Part shown: positions 24,954-33,884 of the stretch, in pieces
How positions within the stretch are numbered: the stretch's first letter is position 1
Layout: every line of letters starts with the position of its first letter
Assembly: GCA_008015325.1 (NCBI GenBank)
Contig: SSFI01000023.1
Coordinates: forward strand, 1-54,679
Direction of reading: 5' to 3'
Length of the DNA: 54,679 nucleotides
From: Rheinheimera sp.
GTDB taxonomy: Bacteria > Pseudomonadota > Gammaproteobacteria > Enterobacterales > Alteromonadaceae
Notes under the pieces: model-generated
Told to the model about the DNA's origin: nothing
Database searches by the model: none
Seen by the model: the letters and a program-made list of their open reading frames with translations, nothing else
Program-made: the position numbers and the translations under genes

Positions 24954-27651
24954 GAGTCTCACTCAACGCTTTGATGTGTGGCACGCCGGTATAACAGGTG
25001 GCGCCGTGCAGTTTATGTACCAGCTGGGTCAGCGCATCTTTTTGATTACTCTCACGATATTTTTCTAAATCCGCCAGGGTCTGTGGCAGGCTCGCCAGCA
25101 GCAGCTGCAACATGTCTCGCGCCAGTTCCGTTTTCCCCGCCGCCCGTTGTAACGCCAGTTCCCAGTCGACATGGCGGCTTTGTGGTAACGCCGGTGTTTC
25201 GGCGGATTGAGCCTGCGGCGTGAATACAGTGCTGAGCTGCGGCAAACTGAACGCTGGACAGCATTCTTTTAACGCGTACTGCAGCATTTGTTCATCCAGC
25301 GGTTTACTCAAAAACTCGCAGAACCCCAGATTTAGTAAACGCTCGCGCTCACCGGGCAGGGTGTGGGCCGTCACCGCGATGATCGGCGTTTCTTCGTTCA
25401 GCGAACTCTGCTGAATACGCTGGCATGCCGTGACGCCGTCCATCACCGGCATATTGATGTCCATAAAAATAACATCGTAATGCGCGTGTGATGCCAGCTG
25501 CCAGGCTTCGGCGCCCTGGGTAGCCGAATCGACCGTTTCGACCAGCTCGCCAAGCAGCGCGTTTATCAGTTTTAAATTAGCTTCGTTGTCATCGACTGTC
25601 AGCACCCGCAGCCGGGCTTTTGGCTGAGTGGGCGATGGAACAGCCACCACTTGTTGCTGATTGTAAGGCCGTGCCAGCGTCGCTGCCAGTTTACGTTGGT
25701 GCGCAGGCTTAGCCAGACAAGCCTGGGCGCCGCTTTGCAGCAAAGCTTCACGTAAATTCGGCGACAGCGAATTCACCAGCAGATACAGATAGTGGCAATG
25801 CGGTCTGATTTGCCGGATCAGCTCGACAATCGGATTGAGCTGGTCTAACGACACAGTACGGCCGATCAGCGCAATATCGTATTGGTCCTGCTGGGCCAGC
25901 GCCTGTTGCAATTGTGCCGGCGTGGCACAGGCAGACACCCGCAGCCCCCAGCTATTGAGCAAACTTAACGTAGATTCACGCGAATGTTGTTGGGGTTCCA
26001 GATACAACACGGTTTTTTGCCGCAGCAGCTGCACCGGCAAAGGTTCGCTGACACTCAGATGATGCGCTGACAAGGCCAGGCTGAACCAGAAAGTAGAGCC
26101 TTCGCCTGCTTTACTGTGAAAACCAATCTGGCCGCCCATGGCTTCGACCAGCCGCTGGGAGATAATCAGGCCAAGGCCGGTGCCGCCATAACGCCGGCCT
26201 ATGCTGCCGTCGGCCTGCGCAAAGCCATGAAACAGCTGCTCCTGCTGCGCCGGGGCTATACCGATACCGGTGTCCTGAATTTCGAAATGCAGCAGGACTC
26301 TGTCTTCACTGGCCGGCTGGTGCTGCAGCCTGATCACGATACTACCGTGTTCGGTAAATTTGATGGCATTGCCGGCGATATTCATCAGCACCTGATTGAT
26401 GCGCAAAGGGTCGCCAATCAGTGCATCCGGCACCTCGGGGTCAATTTGCAGCGCCAGTTCGAGTTGTTTGTCAAACGCATTGACCGCCAGCAGTTCGACA
26501 GCATCATGCACTAAATCGCGGATGGAGAAGGGTTCCGGATTAATCGGCATCCGGCCCTCTTCCAGTTTGGCATAGTCCAGCACGTCGTTGACCAGCGACA
26601 GCAGGCTGTTGGCTGATTTCTGGATGGTATTGAGGTAATCCTGCTGATGGTGCGTGAGCTGAGTTTTCAGCAGCTGCCGGGTAAAACCCAACACGCCGTT
26701 CAGTGGTGTACGCAGTTCGTGGCTCATTTTGGCGAGGAATTCAGACTTCAGCTTGTTATCGTCCTGCGCTTTACGCCGCGCCATATCGAGCGCTACGTTT
26801 TGCATTTCCAGCTGTTCCATGGTCTGAATTAAGTCGCTGGTGGACTGGTCCACCGTATGCTGCATCTCATCTTTATAGTGCTTTAGCTCATTGGCCAGCT
26901 GATTGACACCAAGGCGCATCAGGTCAAATTCGCCGATAAAAGGTTGGTCCAGATGTTTTTCATAACGACCTTCGGCCAGACGTTCAATCTGTGCCAGCAA
27001 CTGTTGTAGCGGCTGACTGAGTTTACCGAGTAAGCGCAGGCTCAGCATCAGAGCCAGACTCAGAGACAACAGCACCAGCAAGGCGGTGACCAGCAGAGAA
27101 CTTTGCTGCGCCAGCATCACCTTATCTTTATCCACCTGCACCAGCACATAACCAAGCCGGCCTTCGGTACTGAGTAACAGTTCGGTCTGGCTGTCATTAC
27201 TGCGGGCGCTCAGCGCCAGCGCCTGAATTTCACTCAGCTCCAGCTGAATAGGTGCGCGGATCAGCAGATAATTATCCTGCTGGCTCAGCTGTGGTACATC
27301 AGGCAAGGCGCTGTCTTTGCTTAAGCGCAGCTCGGCAAAATCTTTATGCAAATTGGAACTGGCCACCAGCTGATGCTGGTGATCGAAGATGGCGATGGTG
27401 CGTATCAGCGGCGAGTTTTTGCGATGACTGACATTGAGCAGGCGTTGCAGATAGGCTTTGTCCTGTTTGAGCAGACCATGAGCGGAGGCAATGGCCAGAG
27501 GTTCGGCGATGTTTGCTGCCTGATCGGCCAGATAACGCGATAAATCGGCGTAACGCACGTAACTGAAATAACCGCCAAGGCCGGCACTGGCCAAAAAAGT
27601 CGGCAACAAAGTGATCAACAGGATCCAATCGCGTAAAGCAATTTTCGTCAT
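24904..27651 (-). CDS. barA: Hybrid sensor kinase BarA, frameshifted at 3' end
   Basis: Inner-membrane hybrid histidine kinase that activates UvrY/SirA and, through small RNAs, the Csr system. Order of parts: membrane helix (10-30), periplasmic region, second helix (about 185-205), HAMP, kinase with His311 in MSHELRTPLNG, ATP-binding domain, a degenerate receiver (about 540-650), a receiver with DINMPVMDG (about 680-800) and an Hpt domain with His in VHKLHGATCYTGVP. After HIKALSE the frame diverges and ends at 24904; the natural end lies in another frame to 24840. Removing one T at 24957 restores KALSELIETQLK and a 936-residue protein. This is either an assembly error or a real truncation behind the phospho-accepting histidine. 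It is divergent from rlmD. Confidence 0.9.
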   Translation of the reverse strand: MTKIALRDWILLITLLPTFLASAGLGGYFSYVRYADLSRYLADQAANIAEPLAIASAHGLLKQDKAYLQRLLNVSHRKNSPLIRTIAIFDHQHQLVASSNLHKDFAELRLSKDSALPDVPQLSQQDNYLLIRAPIQLELSEIQALALSARSNDSQTELLLSTEGRLGYVLVQVDKDKVMLAQQSSLLVTALLVLLSLSLALMLSLRLLGKLSQPLQQLLAQIERLAEGRYEKHLDQPFIGEFDLMRLGVNQLANELKHYKDEMQHTVDQSTSDLIQTMEQLEMQNVALDMARRKAQDDNKLKSEFLAKMSHELRTPLNGVLGFTRQLLKTQLTHHQQDYLNTIQKSANSLLSLVNDVLDYAKLEEGRMPINPEPFSIRDLVHDAVELLAVNAFDKQLELALQIDPEVPDALIGDPLRINQVLMNIAGNAIKFTEHGSIVIRLQHQPASEDRVLLHFEIQDTGIGIAPAQQEQLFHGFAQADGSIGRRYGGTGLGLIISQRLVEAMGGQIGFHSKAGEGSTFWFSLALSAHHLSVSEPLPVQLLRQKTVLYLEPQQHSRESTLSLLNSWGLRVSACATPAQLQQALAQQDQYDIALIGRTVSLDQLNPIVELIRQIRPHCHYLYLLVNSLSPNLREALLQSGAQACLAKPAHQRKLAATLARPYNQQQVVAVPSPTQPKARLRVLTVDDNEANLKLINALLGELVETVDSATQGAEAWQLASHAHYDVIFMDINMPVMDGVTACQRIQQSSLNEETPIIAVTAHTLPGERERLLNLGFCEFLSKPLDEQMLQYALKECCPAFSLPQLSTVFTPQAQSAETPALPQSRHVDWELALQRAAGKTELARDMLQLLLASLPQTLADLEKYRESNQKDALTQLVHKLHGATCYTGVPHIKALSETHRNPAENRRQSVAART

Positions 27652-27700
27652 CTGGGGCGCTGCTTGCTACAATGGGCTATCGGTTATTTATCATGACATA

Positions 27701-27735
27701 ACACCCGGCAAAAACCTATGCGGTTTTCCGGGTGT
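27701..27735. repeat. Imperfect inverted repeat in rlmD leader
   Basis: ACACCCGG-CA-AAAACC at 27701-27716 pairs with GGTTTTCCGGGTGT at 27722-27735, a 14-bp stem with a two-base bulge and a short loop. It lies between divergent barA and rlmD, 40 bases before the rlmD start. No T-run follows on either strand, so it is not a typical terminator; it could be a leader hairpin or an operator. Confidence 0.5.
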
Positions 27736-27774
27736 AAACGGCAGAACAGTACAGGCAAGGCCCGAACGGAATTT

Positions 27775-29097
27775 ATGGTAAGCATCTATCAGACAAAGAA
27801 AAAAACCAATTTGCCTCAACACGTCAGCTTAGCTGTACAGCGCTGGGATCATGAAGCGCAGGGCATCAGCAGCCATCAGGGCAAGATTTGTTTTGTCGAA
27901 GCGGCGTTGCCGGGTGAGCAGGTGCAGTGCCGCATCACTGAACAGAAAAAAGACTATAGCCGCGCTGTGGTGCAAAAAGTGCTCCAGCCGTCGCCGGCGC
28001 GGGTCAAACCGCTATGTCCGTCGGCGGCGCAATGTGGCGGTTGCCAGCTGCAGTTTGTGGTGCCCGAGGCGGCACTGCAATTAAAGCAACAGGCAATAGC
28101 AGGCTTATTGGCGCATCAGCTGAAAGTGACCGTATTACCCTGGCAAGCCCCCCTGTCAGCCGACAGTAGCGGCTACCGGCGCAAAGCCCGGATTGGCGTC
28201 TGGTATGACAAACAGAACCGGCAGTTTCAGGTCGGCTTTCGCCAGGCCGGTGGCAAAGAAATTCTCGATATCCCACATTGTATGGTGTTAAGTCCGGTCA
28301 TAGCGCCGGTGCTGTCTGTGCTGCGCACGAGCTTGCCGCAATTGCAGCACGGCAGTGCCATTACTCACGCAGAGGTGCTGGACGCTGATGGTCAGGCCTT
28401 TATTGTGATCCGTCATATCAAACCGCTGGCAGATAGCGATAAGGCTCTGCTGAAAGCCGCTTGGCCAGAGGCCTGGTGGATTGGCGAACCGCAAAGCGAC
28501 GAATTTGTTGCCTGGCAAGCGGACACACCACAGCCGGAATATCAGCTGGCATCCGGTCAGCGGTTGCAGTTTGATGCCACCGATTTTATTCAGGTCAATG
28601 CCCGCGTCAATCAGGCGATGGTGGCGCAGGCAATCGCATGGCTTATGCCAGAAAAGTCTGATCAAGTGCTTGATTTGTATTGCGGTATCGGTAACTTTAG
28701 TCTGGCCTTTGCGCCGTTAGTCGCCGGGGTCACCGGAGTTGAAGGTGTGGCCAATATGGTGCAACGGGCCAGCGCCAATGCGCAGCTGAATGGCTACAGC
28801 AACTGCAGTTTTATGCAGGGCGATTTGCATCTGCCGTGGCAAGGTCAGCCGTGGAGCCGCGGAAAATACCACAAGGTCATCTTAGATCCCGCCCGTGCCG
28901 GCGCTGCCGGAGCCGTGGATGAGATAGCCAAACTCAAACCGGCACAGATATTGTACGTTTCCTGTAATGCGGCCACTTTTGCCCGCGATGCGCGGGTGTT
29001 ACTGGCAAATCGCTATCAGATTAGCAAAATTGGCGTGATGGATATGTTCCCTTATACCAGTCATCTGGAGCTGATGGCGTTATTCGAACTGAGTTAA
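27775..29097 (+). CDS. rlmD: 23S rRNA (uracil-1939-C5)-methyltransferase RlmD
   Basis: SAM-dependent methyltransferase making m5U1939 in 23S rRNA, with a [4Fe-4S] cluster. An N-terminal TRAM domain (about 10-70) is followed by the cluster cysteines in CPSAAQCGGC with the fourth in IPHCMVL. The methyltransferase fold has DLYCGIGNFSL, and the catalytic nucleophile is in YVSCNAATFARD. I start at ATG 27775 (MVSIYQTKKK), giving 440 residues close to the E. coli length; the frame is open further upstream through the inverted repeat. relA follows after 39 bases. Confidence 0.95.
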   Translation: MVSIYQTKKKTNLPQHVSLAVQRWDHEAQGISSHQGKICFVEAALPGEQVQCRITEQKKDYSRAVVQKVLQPSPARVKPLCPSAAQCGGCQLQFVVPEAALQLKQQAIAGLLAHQLKVTVLPWQAPLSADSSGYRRKARIGVWYDKQNRQFQVGFRQAGGKEILDIPHCMVLSPVIAPVLSVLRTSLPQLQHGSAITHAEVLDADGQAFIVIRHIKPLADSDKALLKAAWPEAWWIGEPQSDEFVAWQADTPQPEYQLASGQRLQFDATDFIQVNARVNQAMVAQAIAWLMPEKSDQVLDLYCGIGNFSLAFAPLVAGVTGVEGVANMVQRASANAQLNGYSNCSFMQGDLHLPWQGQPWSRGKYHKVILDPARAGAAGAVDEIAKLKPAQILYVSCNAATFARDARVLLANRYQISKIGVMDMFPYTSHLELMALFELS

Positions 29098-29136
29098 TCC
29101 GGTGTTAGTTAATACGATGAATATTTCGAGGTAAGC

Positions 29137-31326
29137 ATGGTCAGGGTCCGGCACTCACACAGCACGGAATACAACGCTGGGGAAACCTCGGCCTGGCTGA
29201 TTTCTTTGGGGCTCAGTGAGAAAAAAATCACCTGTCTTTTGGCTGCAGGTGAGTGGCTGAATCAGCATGAACTGACCGAAGCGACCTGTCCGCAAGTGCG
29301 TACCGGCTGGGAAATGGTTGAAATTCTCGCTGATTTACGCATGGATAAAGACGCCCTGACGGCCGCCTTATTATTCCCGCTGATTGAAGCGAGACTGTTG
29401 GACGTGGCTGCACTGGACGCTCATTTCGACGCACCGGTTTGCACCATGCTGCATGCTGTAGATCAGATGGAAGCTATCCGCACTATTCCGGTCGGGCCAA
29501 ATCAGACCCCGAATGCACAGCAAGCTGACAATCTGCGCAAAATGCTGCTGACGATGGTTGAAGATGTGCGCGCCGTGGTGATCAAACTGGCTGCACAAAT
29601 CTGTTATCTGCGGGATGTGAAAAACGCCGACGAAGAAACCCGGGTGCTGGCTGCCAAGCAAACCAATGCGATTTTTGCCCCGCTGGCTAACCGGCTGGGG
29701 ATTGGTCAGCTGAAATGGGAACTGGAAGACCTGGCGTTTCGTTATCTGCATCCGCAGGTCTATAAAAAAATTGCCAGCCAGCTGGAAGAAAAACGTCTCG
29801 ACCGCGAACAATATATGCGCGATTTTGTGCAGGCGGTACGCGACAAAATGGCCGTCGAAAAGCTGGATTGCGAAGTCTATGGCCGGCCCAAACATATTTT
29901 CAGTATCTGGAAAAAGATGCAGAAAAAGCATCTGGCATTTGATCAACTCTACGATATCCGTGCCGTGCGGATTGTGACCGAACGGGTGCAGGACTGTTAC
30001 GCCGCACTCGGTGTGGTGCATACCAGCTGGCAGCACTTACCGAAAGAGTTTGACGATTATATCGCGACGCCAAAACAAAATGGCTATCAGTCAATCCATA
30101 CCGTGGTGCTGGGGCCGCAGGGCCGGCCTATTGAAATTCAAATCCGCACCCGGCAGATGCACGAAGACGCCGAGCTCGGTGTCGCAGCCCATTGGCGTTA
30201 TAAAGAAGGCGGTCCGGCCGGCCGTGAAGGTGCGCTGGATGAGAAAATCGGCTGGCTGCGCAAAATTCTGGCCTGGCAGGAAGAAGTGGTCGATTCTTCG
30301 CTGGCGGAAGAATTACGCAACCAGGTCACCGAAGACCGGGTGTATGTCTTTACACCCAAAGGCGATATTGTTGATTTGCCGCTTGGCTCGACGCCACTCG
30401 ATTTTGCTTATTATGTGCATTCCAACGTCGGCCATCGTTGCATCGGCGCCAAAATCTCCGGCCGCATCGTGCCTTTTACCTATCAGCTGAAAACCGGCGA
30501 TCAGGTGGAAATTCTGACTGGCCGCGAACCAAATCCAAGCCGCGATTGGTTAAACCCTAATCTGGGTTACCTGAAATCGAGCCGGGCGCGCTCCAAAGTA
30601 CAGTATTGGTTCCGCCTGCAGGACCGCGATAAAAACTACGCGGCAGGTAAAGAGTTACTCGATACCGAACTGGCCCGGCTGAATATGCCTTTAGACCAGC
30701 CGGTCAAAGTGCTGCAGCGTTTTAACGTCAATTCAGTCGAAGAACTGCTGGTTGGCATTGGTGGCGGCGAGATTAAAGTCACGCAGGTCATTAATTACAT
30801 CCAGAGCCTGCACAACAAACATGACGCGCCGGAAATTGACCCGCGGCTGATTTCCAAGCCGATGCAGACGCAAAGCAAAAGCCATGTGGTGGTGCAGGGC
30901 GTCGGCAATCTGCTGACGCATATGGCGGGTTGCTGTCAGCCGTTGCCGGGCGATGCGATTATCGGCTACATCACGCAAGGCCGCGGTATCGCGGTGCACC
31001 GCGATGACTGTGATCAGTTTAAAAACCTGCAGGAACAGCATCCGGAGCGGGTGGTGGAAGCGGCTTGGGGCGACCAGTATGCTTCAGGTTATGAAGCCAG
31101 CATTCGCATTGTCGCGCACGATCGCAACGGTTTATTGCGCGATATCACCAGCATTCTGGCCAATGAAAAAGCCAATGTGCTGAGAATGAGCAGTAATTCC
31201 GATGTGTCCCGGCAAACTGCGACGATTTATATGACGCTCGAACTGTATAACCTCGATTCGCTGAACAAATTGCTGACGAAGATCAGCCAGATTGGCGATG
31301 TGATTGAAGCAAAGCGGTCGCAATAA
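29137..31326 (+). CDS. relA: GTP pyrophosphokinase RelA
   Basis: Ribosome-associated synthetase of (p)ppGpp, triggered by uncharged tRNA. The N-terminal pseudo-hydrolase domain lacks the HD pair (it has AALLFPLIEARLL instead), which marks the monofunctional RelA type rather than SpoT. The synthetase domain includes YGRPKHIFSIWKKMQKK and YDIRAVRIV; TGS (VFTPKGDIVDLPLGSTPLDFAY), helical, zinc-finger-like (AGCCQPLPGDAI) and ACT domains follow. 729 residues is slightly short of E. coli RelA (744). GAGGTAAGC precedes the ATG. A palindromic array follows before mazG. Confidence 0.97.
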   Translation: MVRVRHSHSTEYNAGETSAWLISLGLSEKKITCLLAAGEWLNQHELTEATCPQVRTGWEMVEILADLRMDKDALTAALLFPLIEARLLDVAALDAHFDAPVCTMLHAVDQMEAIRTIPVGPNQTPNAQQADNLRKMLLTMVEDVRAVVIKLAAQICYLRDVKNADEETRVLAAKQTNAIFAPLANRLGIGQLKWELEDLAFRYLHPQVYKKIASQLEEKRLDREQYMRDFVQAVRDKMAVEKLDCEVYGRPKHIFSIWKKMQKKHLAFDQLYDIRAVRIVTERVQDCYAALGVVHTSWQHLPKEFDDYIATPKQNGYQSIHTVVLGPQGRPIEIQIRTRQMHEDAELGVAAHWRYKEGGPAGREGALDEKIGWLRKILAWQEEVVDSSLAEELRNQVTEDRVYVFTPKGDIVDLPLGSTPLDFAYYVHSNVGHRCIGAKISGRIVPFTYQLKTGDQVEILTGREPNPSRDWLNPNLGYLKSSRARSKVQYWFRLQDRDKNYAAGKELLDTELARLNMPLDQPVKVLQRFNVNSVEELLVGIGGGEIKVTQVINYIQSLHNKHDAPEIDPRLISKPMQTQSKSHVVVQGVGNLLTHMAGCCQPLPGDAIIGYITQGRGIAVHRDDCDQFKNLQEQHPERVVEAAWGDQYASGYEASIRIVAHDRNGLLRDITSILANEKANVLRMSSNSDVSRQTATIYMTLELYNLDSLNKLLTKISQIGDVIEAKRSQ

Positions 31327-31331
31327 CCGTG

Positions 31332-31470
31332 ATAACTCTTGGGGTCATAACTTTTGGGATCATAACTTTTGGGGTCAGGTCTTGTAACTTTTGGGGGGCA
31401 GGTCTTGTGTTGTGCAACTTCGATGCACAACACAAGACCTGACCCCAAGCCGTCTGACCCCAAGCCGTCT
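31332..31470. repeat. REP-like palindromic array between relA and mazG
   Basis: Three 15-bp units of the form ATAACTTTTGGGGTC lie in tandem at 31332-31346, 31347-31361 and 31362-31376, with a fourth partial copy at 31384-31398. A 23-bp stem with one mismatch follows (31394-31416 with 31424-31446, loop ACTTCGA). On the other side two exact 15-bp units GACCCCAAGCCGTCT occupy 31441-31455 and 31456-31470. The complement of these ends in CTTGGGGTC, like the left units, so the array is symmetrical around the hairpin. The GGGGTCAGGTCTTG core resembles REP sequences mobilised by RAYT transposases in related bacteria. No transposase is present here. Confidence 0.8.
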
Positions 31471-31500
31471 GAACTCAAATCACCAGCCGGAAATCTATTG

Positions 31501-32346
31501 ATGTCAAAAAATATCAACGACTTACTCGCCATTATGGCGACATTACGTGACCCAGAGCTGGGCTGCGCCTGGGATAAAGCCCAGACCTTTCAGAGCATAG
31601 TGCCTTACACGCTGGAAGAAGCTTACGAAGTGGCCGACACCATCGAACGCGGCGCCATCGGCGAACTGCCGGATGAGCTGGGCGATTTGTTGTTTCAGGT
31701 GGTGTTTTATAGCCAGATCGGCAAGGAACAGGGCCGGTTTGACTTTGACGACTGCGTCCGCGCCATTTGTGACAAGCTGATCCGCCGCCATCCGCATGTG
31801 TTTCCGCAGGAACAACCTGACGCTGAGCTGGCCGCACCGGCCGATGCGGCCAGCGCTTTACAGGGCTGGGAAGCGATCAAAGCGGCAGAGCGCGGTGACA
31901 ATGGCCAACACAGTGTGCTGGATAATGTACCGACTGGCTTACCGGCGCTGACTCGCGCTTATAAACTGCAAAAACGCTGCGCCAGCGTCGGCTTTGACTG
32001 GCCTGACGTCAGTGGTTGTTGGGATAAGGTTAAAGAAGAAATCCTGGAAGTGGAGCAAACGGCGGCGGGGTCAGCAGAGCTTGCTGATGAATTAGGCGAC
32101 TTGATGTTTGCACTGGTGAACGTCGTGCGTAAACATGGCCTGGATCCGGAAGGGATCTTACGACAGGCCAATACGAAATTTGAACGGCGGTTTCGCAACG
32201 TTGAAAGCTTGTTGGCGCAGACCGCCACTCCGGTGGGTTCAGCCTCACTGGAACAAATGGAAACCGCCTGGCAGTCAGTCAAAAAATGCGAGCTTTCTGT
32301 TCAGGATGTCAGTCATGAGTCAGGAGTCATGATTCATGAGTCGTGA
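31501..32346 (+). CDS. mazG: Nucleoside triphosphate pyrophosphohydrolase MazG
   Basis: Hydrolyses NTPs and dNTPs to monophosphates and PPi and in E. coli lowers ppGpp during starvation; its place after relA fits that role. Two MazG repeats are visible, each with the metal-binding EExxE...ExxD pattern (YTLEEAYEVADTIE with LPDELGDLLFQVVF, and VKEEILEVEQTA with LADELGDLMFALVN). I start at ATG 31501 (MSKNINDLLAIM), giving 281 residues; upstream in-frame codons run through the palindromic array. The ribosome binding site is weak. The last dozen or so residues (SHESGVMIHES) are encoded by TCATGA repeats and extend beyond the usual end. Confidence 0.93.
   Translation: MSKNINDLLAIMATLRDPELGCAWDKAQTFQSIVPYTLEEAYEVADTIERGAIGELPDELGDLLFQVVFYSQIGKEQGRFDFDDCVRAICDKLIRRHPHVFPQEQPDAELAAPADAASALQGWEAIKAAERGDNGQHSVLDNVPTGLPALTRAYKLQKRCASVGFDWPDVSGCWDKVKEEILEVEQTAAGSAELADELGDLMFALVNVVRKHGLDPEGILRQANTKFERRFRNVESLLAQTATPVGSASLEQMETAWQSVKKCELSVQDVSHESGVMIHES
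32313..32339. repeat. TCATGA repeats at mazG 3' end
   Basis: The palindromic hexamer TCATGA occurs at 32313-32318, 32327-32332 and 32334-32339, within related (TC)ATGAGTC strings. They encode the last residues of MazG and lie 17 bases before the end of the convergent flagellin gene. Confidence 0.6.
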
Positions 32347-32355
32347 GCAAGACAA

Positions 32356-33723
32356 CTATGTTGCGCTCTGCAGTTGTTTTAACAATATCTCTACCTGAGA
32401 GCCATTCATTTTGCCCGCTTGAGCGAGCATCGCTGTTGCTGCATCCATCATGATTTGGCTATTCACAGATGCTCCTGTTTCTTTGGCAAAGTCGGTATCG
32501 CGGATTTGTGCAACAGCCTGAGAGTGGGTCTGAATTAAATCAGACATTTGCCTGCCAGAACTCTGCAGTTGTGCCATTTTCGCGCCCAGATCTGTCCGGT
32601 AATTGTCGACCTGTGACATGGCGTTTGACAACGCATTCATGGCTTCGATGGCTTTTTCTATCGGGTCAAGCGCCAGATCCGCTAATGCCAAATCGGTCAG
32701 TGTCGACGGGGCTTTATCGATTTGGATAAAATCATCGTCGGTTTGTGAAGTTGGGTTGGCGGTGATCCGAACAGGTCCTTCGTAGGATAAATTGTCTGCG
32801 TTGCTCTGAGTACCCAAACTTGCCCAGCTCAGCGTGATATTAAAGGCGCCTGTACCGGTGACAGCGATAATCAGCGGTTCGGTAATTTTATCAATTTGCA
32901 GTTGTTCCAAATTACTTCCGCCAGCTTTTTGGTCGCCGGTAAATTGGATATTCATCCCGTTGTAGTTCGTTGTTGTGCCTAAATTCAAATCCGTGTCATC
33001 GTAACTGGCTGACATCAGGTAGCCATCTGCAACCTTGAGAAAAATATTTTTCAGGTCGGTGGCATTATTGATGCCATTACTCGCCCAGGTCTGGCTGCCA
33101 AGCACAGTACCAGCCAAATGTTTACCGTTTCTGGTAAAAATCTGAATATCGTCATTCGCGCCATTATCGTTCAGATCAATGACCAATCCAGTAGTGCCGC
33201 TGGGAACATAGGTGATGGATCTCAGGCCTGACGGCATCCCGATGCTCTGCCCATTACTGAACAACTGATCAAGTGCTGCTACATCGCCAACACTTGCCGG
33301 TTGGTCACCCAGTAACGGGTGTTTGCCAAAAGCTTTGGTTTTGTATGCGACAGAATTAATTTCGGCGGCCATAGCGGAAAATTCCTGCTGCAGATTACGC
33401 CGGTCAGCCTGAGATAAAGCGCCGTTCTGTGCGTAAACGGCCAGCACACGCATCCGCTGAATTGCCGTGCTGACTTCTTGTAAAGCACCTTCAGCAATCT
33501 GACAGTAACTCAATCCATCGGCAAGATTACGCTGGACTTGCCCGGCACTGCTGATACGGGTCGACAGTCGATTGCTGATTTGCAGACCTGCACTGTCATC
33601 AGCGGCACTGTTTATTCTTTGCGCTGATGCTAATCGCTCACTGCTGGTATCCCGTTGTAATGCATGTGATTGCACCTGACGTTGTGCAAAACTCTGTTTC
33701 AGATTGTGATGGACACTGAGCAT
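32356..33723 (-). CDS. Orphan flagellin-family protein
   Basis: Flagellin-type protein of 455 residues. The N-terminal D0/D1 region is clear (SERLASAQRINSAADDSAGL, then AEGALQEVSTAIQRMRVLAVYAQNG) and so is the C-terminal half (IRDTDFAKETGASVNSQIM, then AMLAQAG). The middle, about residues 150-350, is a variable insert with DLNDNGANDDIQIF, an Asp/Asn-rich loop reminiscent of calcium-binding loops. A cysteine occurs in D1 (LSYCQIAEGAL), unusual because most flagellins have none. No HExxH protease motif is present. I start at MLSVHHNLKQ (33723); a longer frame to 33864 adds a non-flagellin stretch. No other flagellar gene is in the window. It could be a minor filament or an adhesin. Confidence 0.85.
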   Translation of the reverse strand: MLSVHHNLKQSFAQRQVQSHALQRDTSSERLASAQRINSAADDSAGLQISNRLSTRISSAGQVQRNLADGLSYCQIAEGALQEVSTAIQRMRVLAVYAQNGALSQADRRNLQQEFSAMAAEINSVAYKTKAFGKHPLLGDQPASVGDVAALDQLFSNGQSIGMPSGLRSITYVPSGTTGLVIDLNDNGANDDIQIFTRNGKHLAGTVLGSQTWASNGINNATDLKNIFLKVADGYLMSASYDDTDLNLGTTTNYNGMNIQFTGDQKAGGSNLEQLQIDKITEPLIIAVTGTGAFNITLSWASLGTQSNADNLSYEGPVRITANPTSQTDDDFIQIDKAPSTLTDLALADLALDPIEKAIEAMNALSNAMSQVDNYRTDLGAKMAQLQSSGRQMSDLIQTHSQAVAQIRDTDFAKETGASVNSQIMMDAATAMLAQAGKMNGSQVEILLKQLQSAT

Positions 33724-33884
33724 GGACTGATTAACCTCGCATTTCCCTATTTCGGGGTTTAGCAAACTTCGGGCCAAGGCTTGCGCTTGTTTTTTGACTG
33801 TGTGACCAGTGAGAGGCCTGAGTAAAAGACCACAAGGTAAAAAACGTGCTTCAGTGCACTGCAAACTTGAACAAAACCTTTCGA

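Noticed and set aside
27701-27735. Inverted repeat as a terminator
   Set aside because: The flanking genes are divergent and no T-run follows either arm.
33724-33864. 47-residue N-terminal extension of the flagellin
   Set aside because: Flagellins begin at the MLSVHHN-type start; the extra stretch has no flagellin character.
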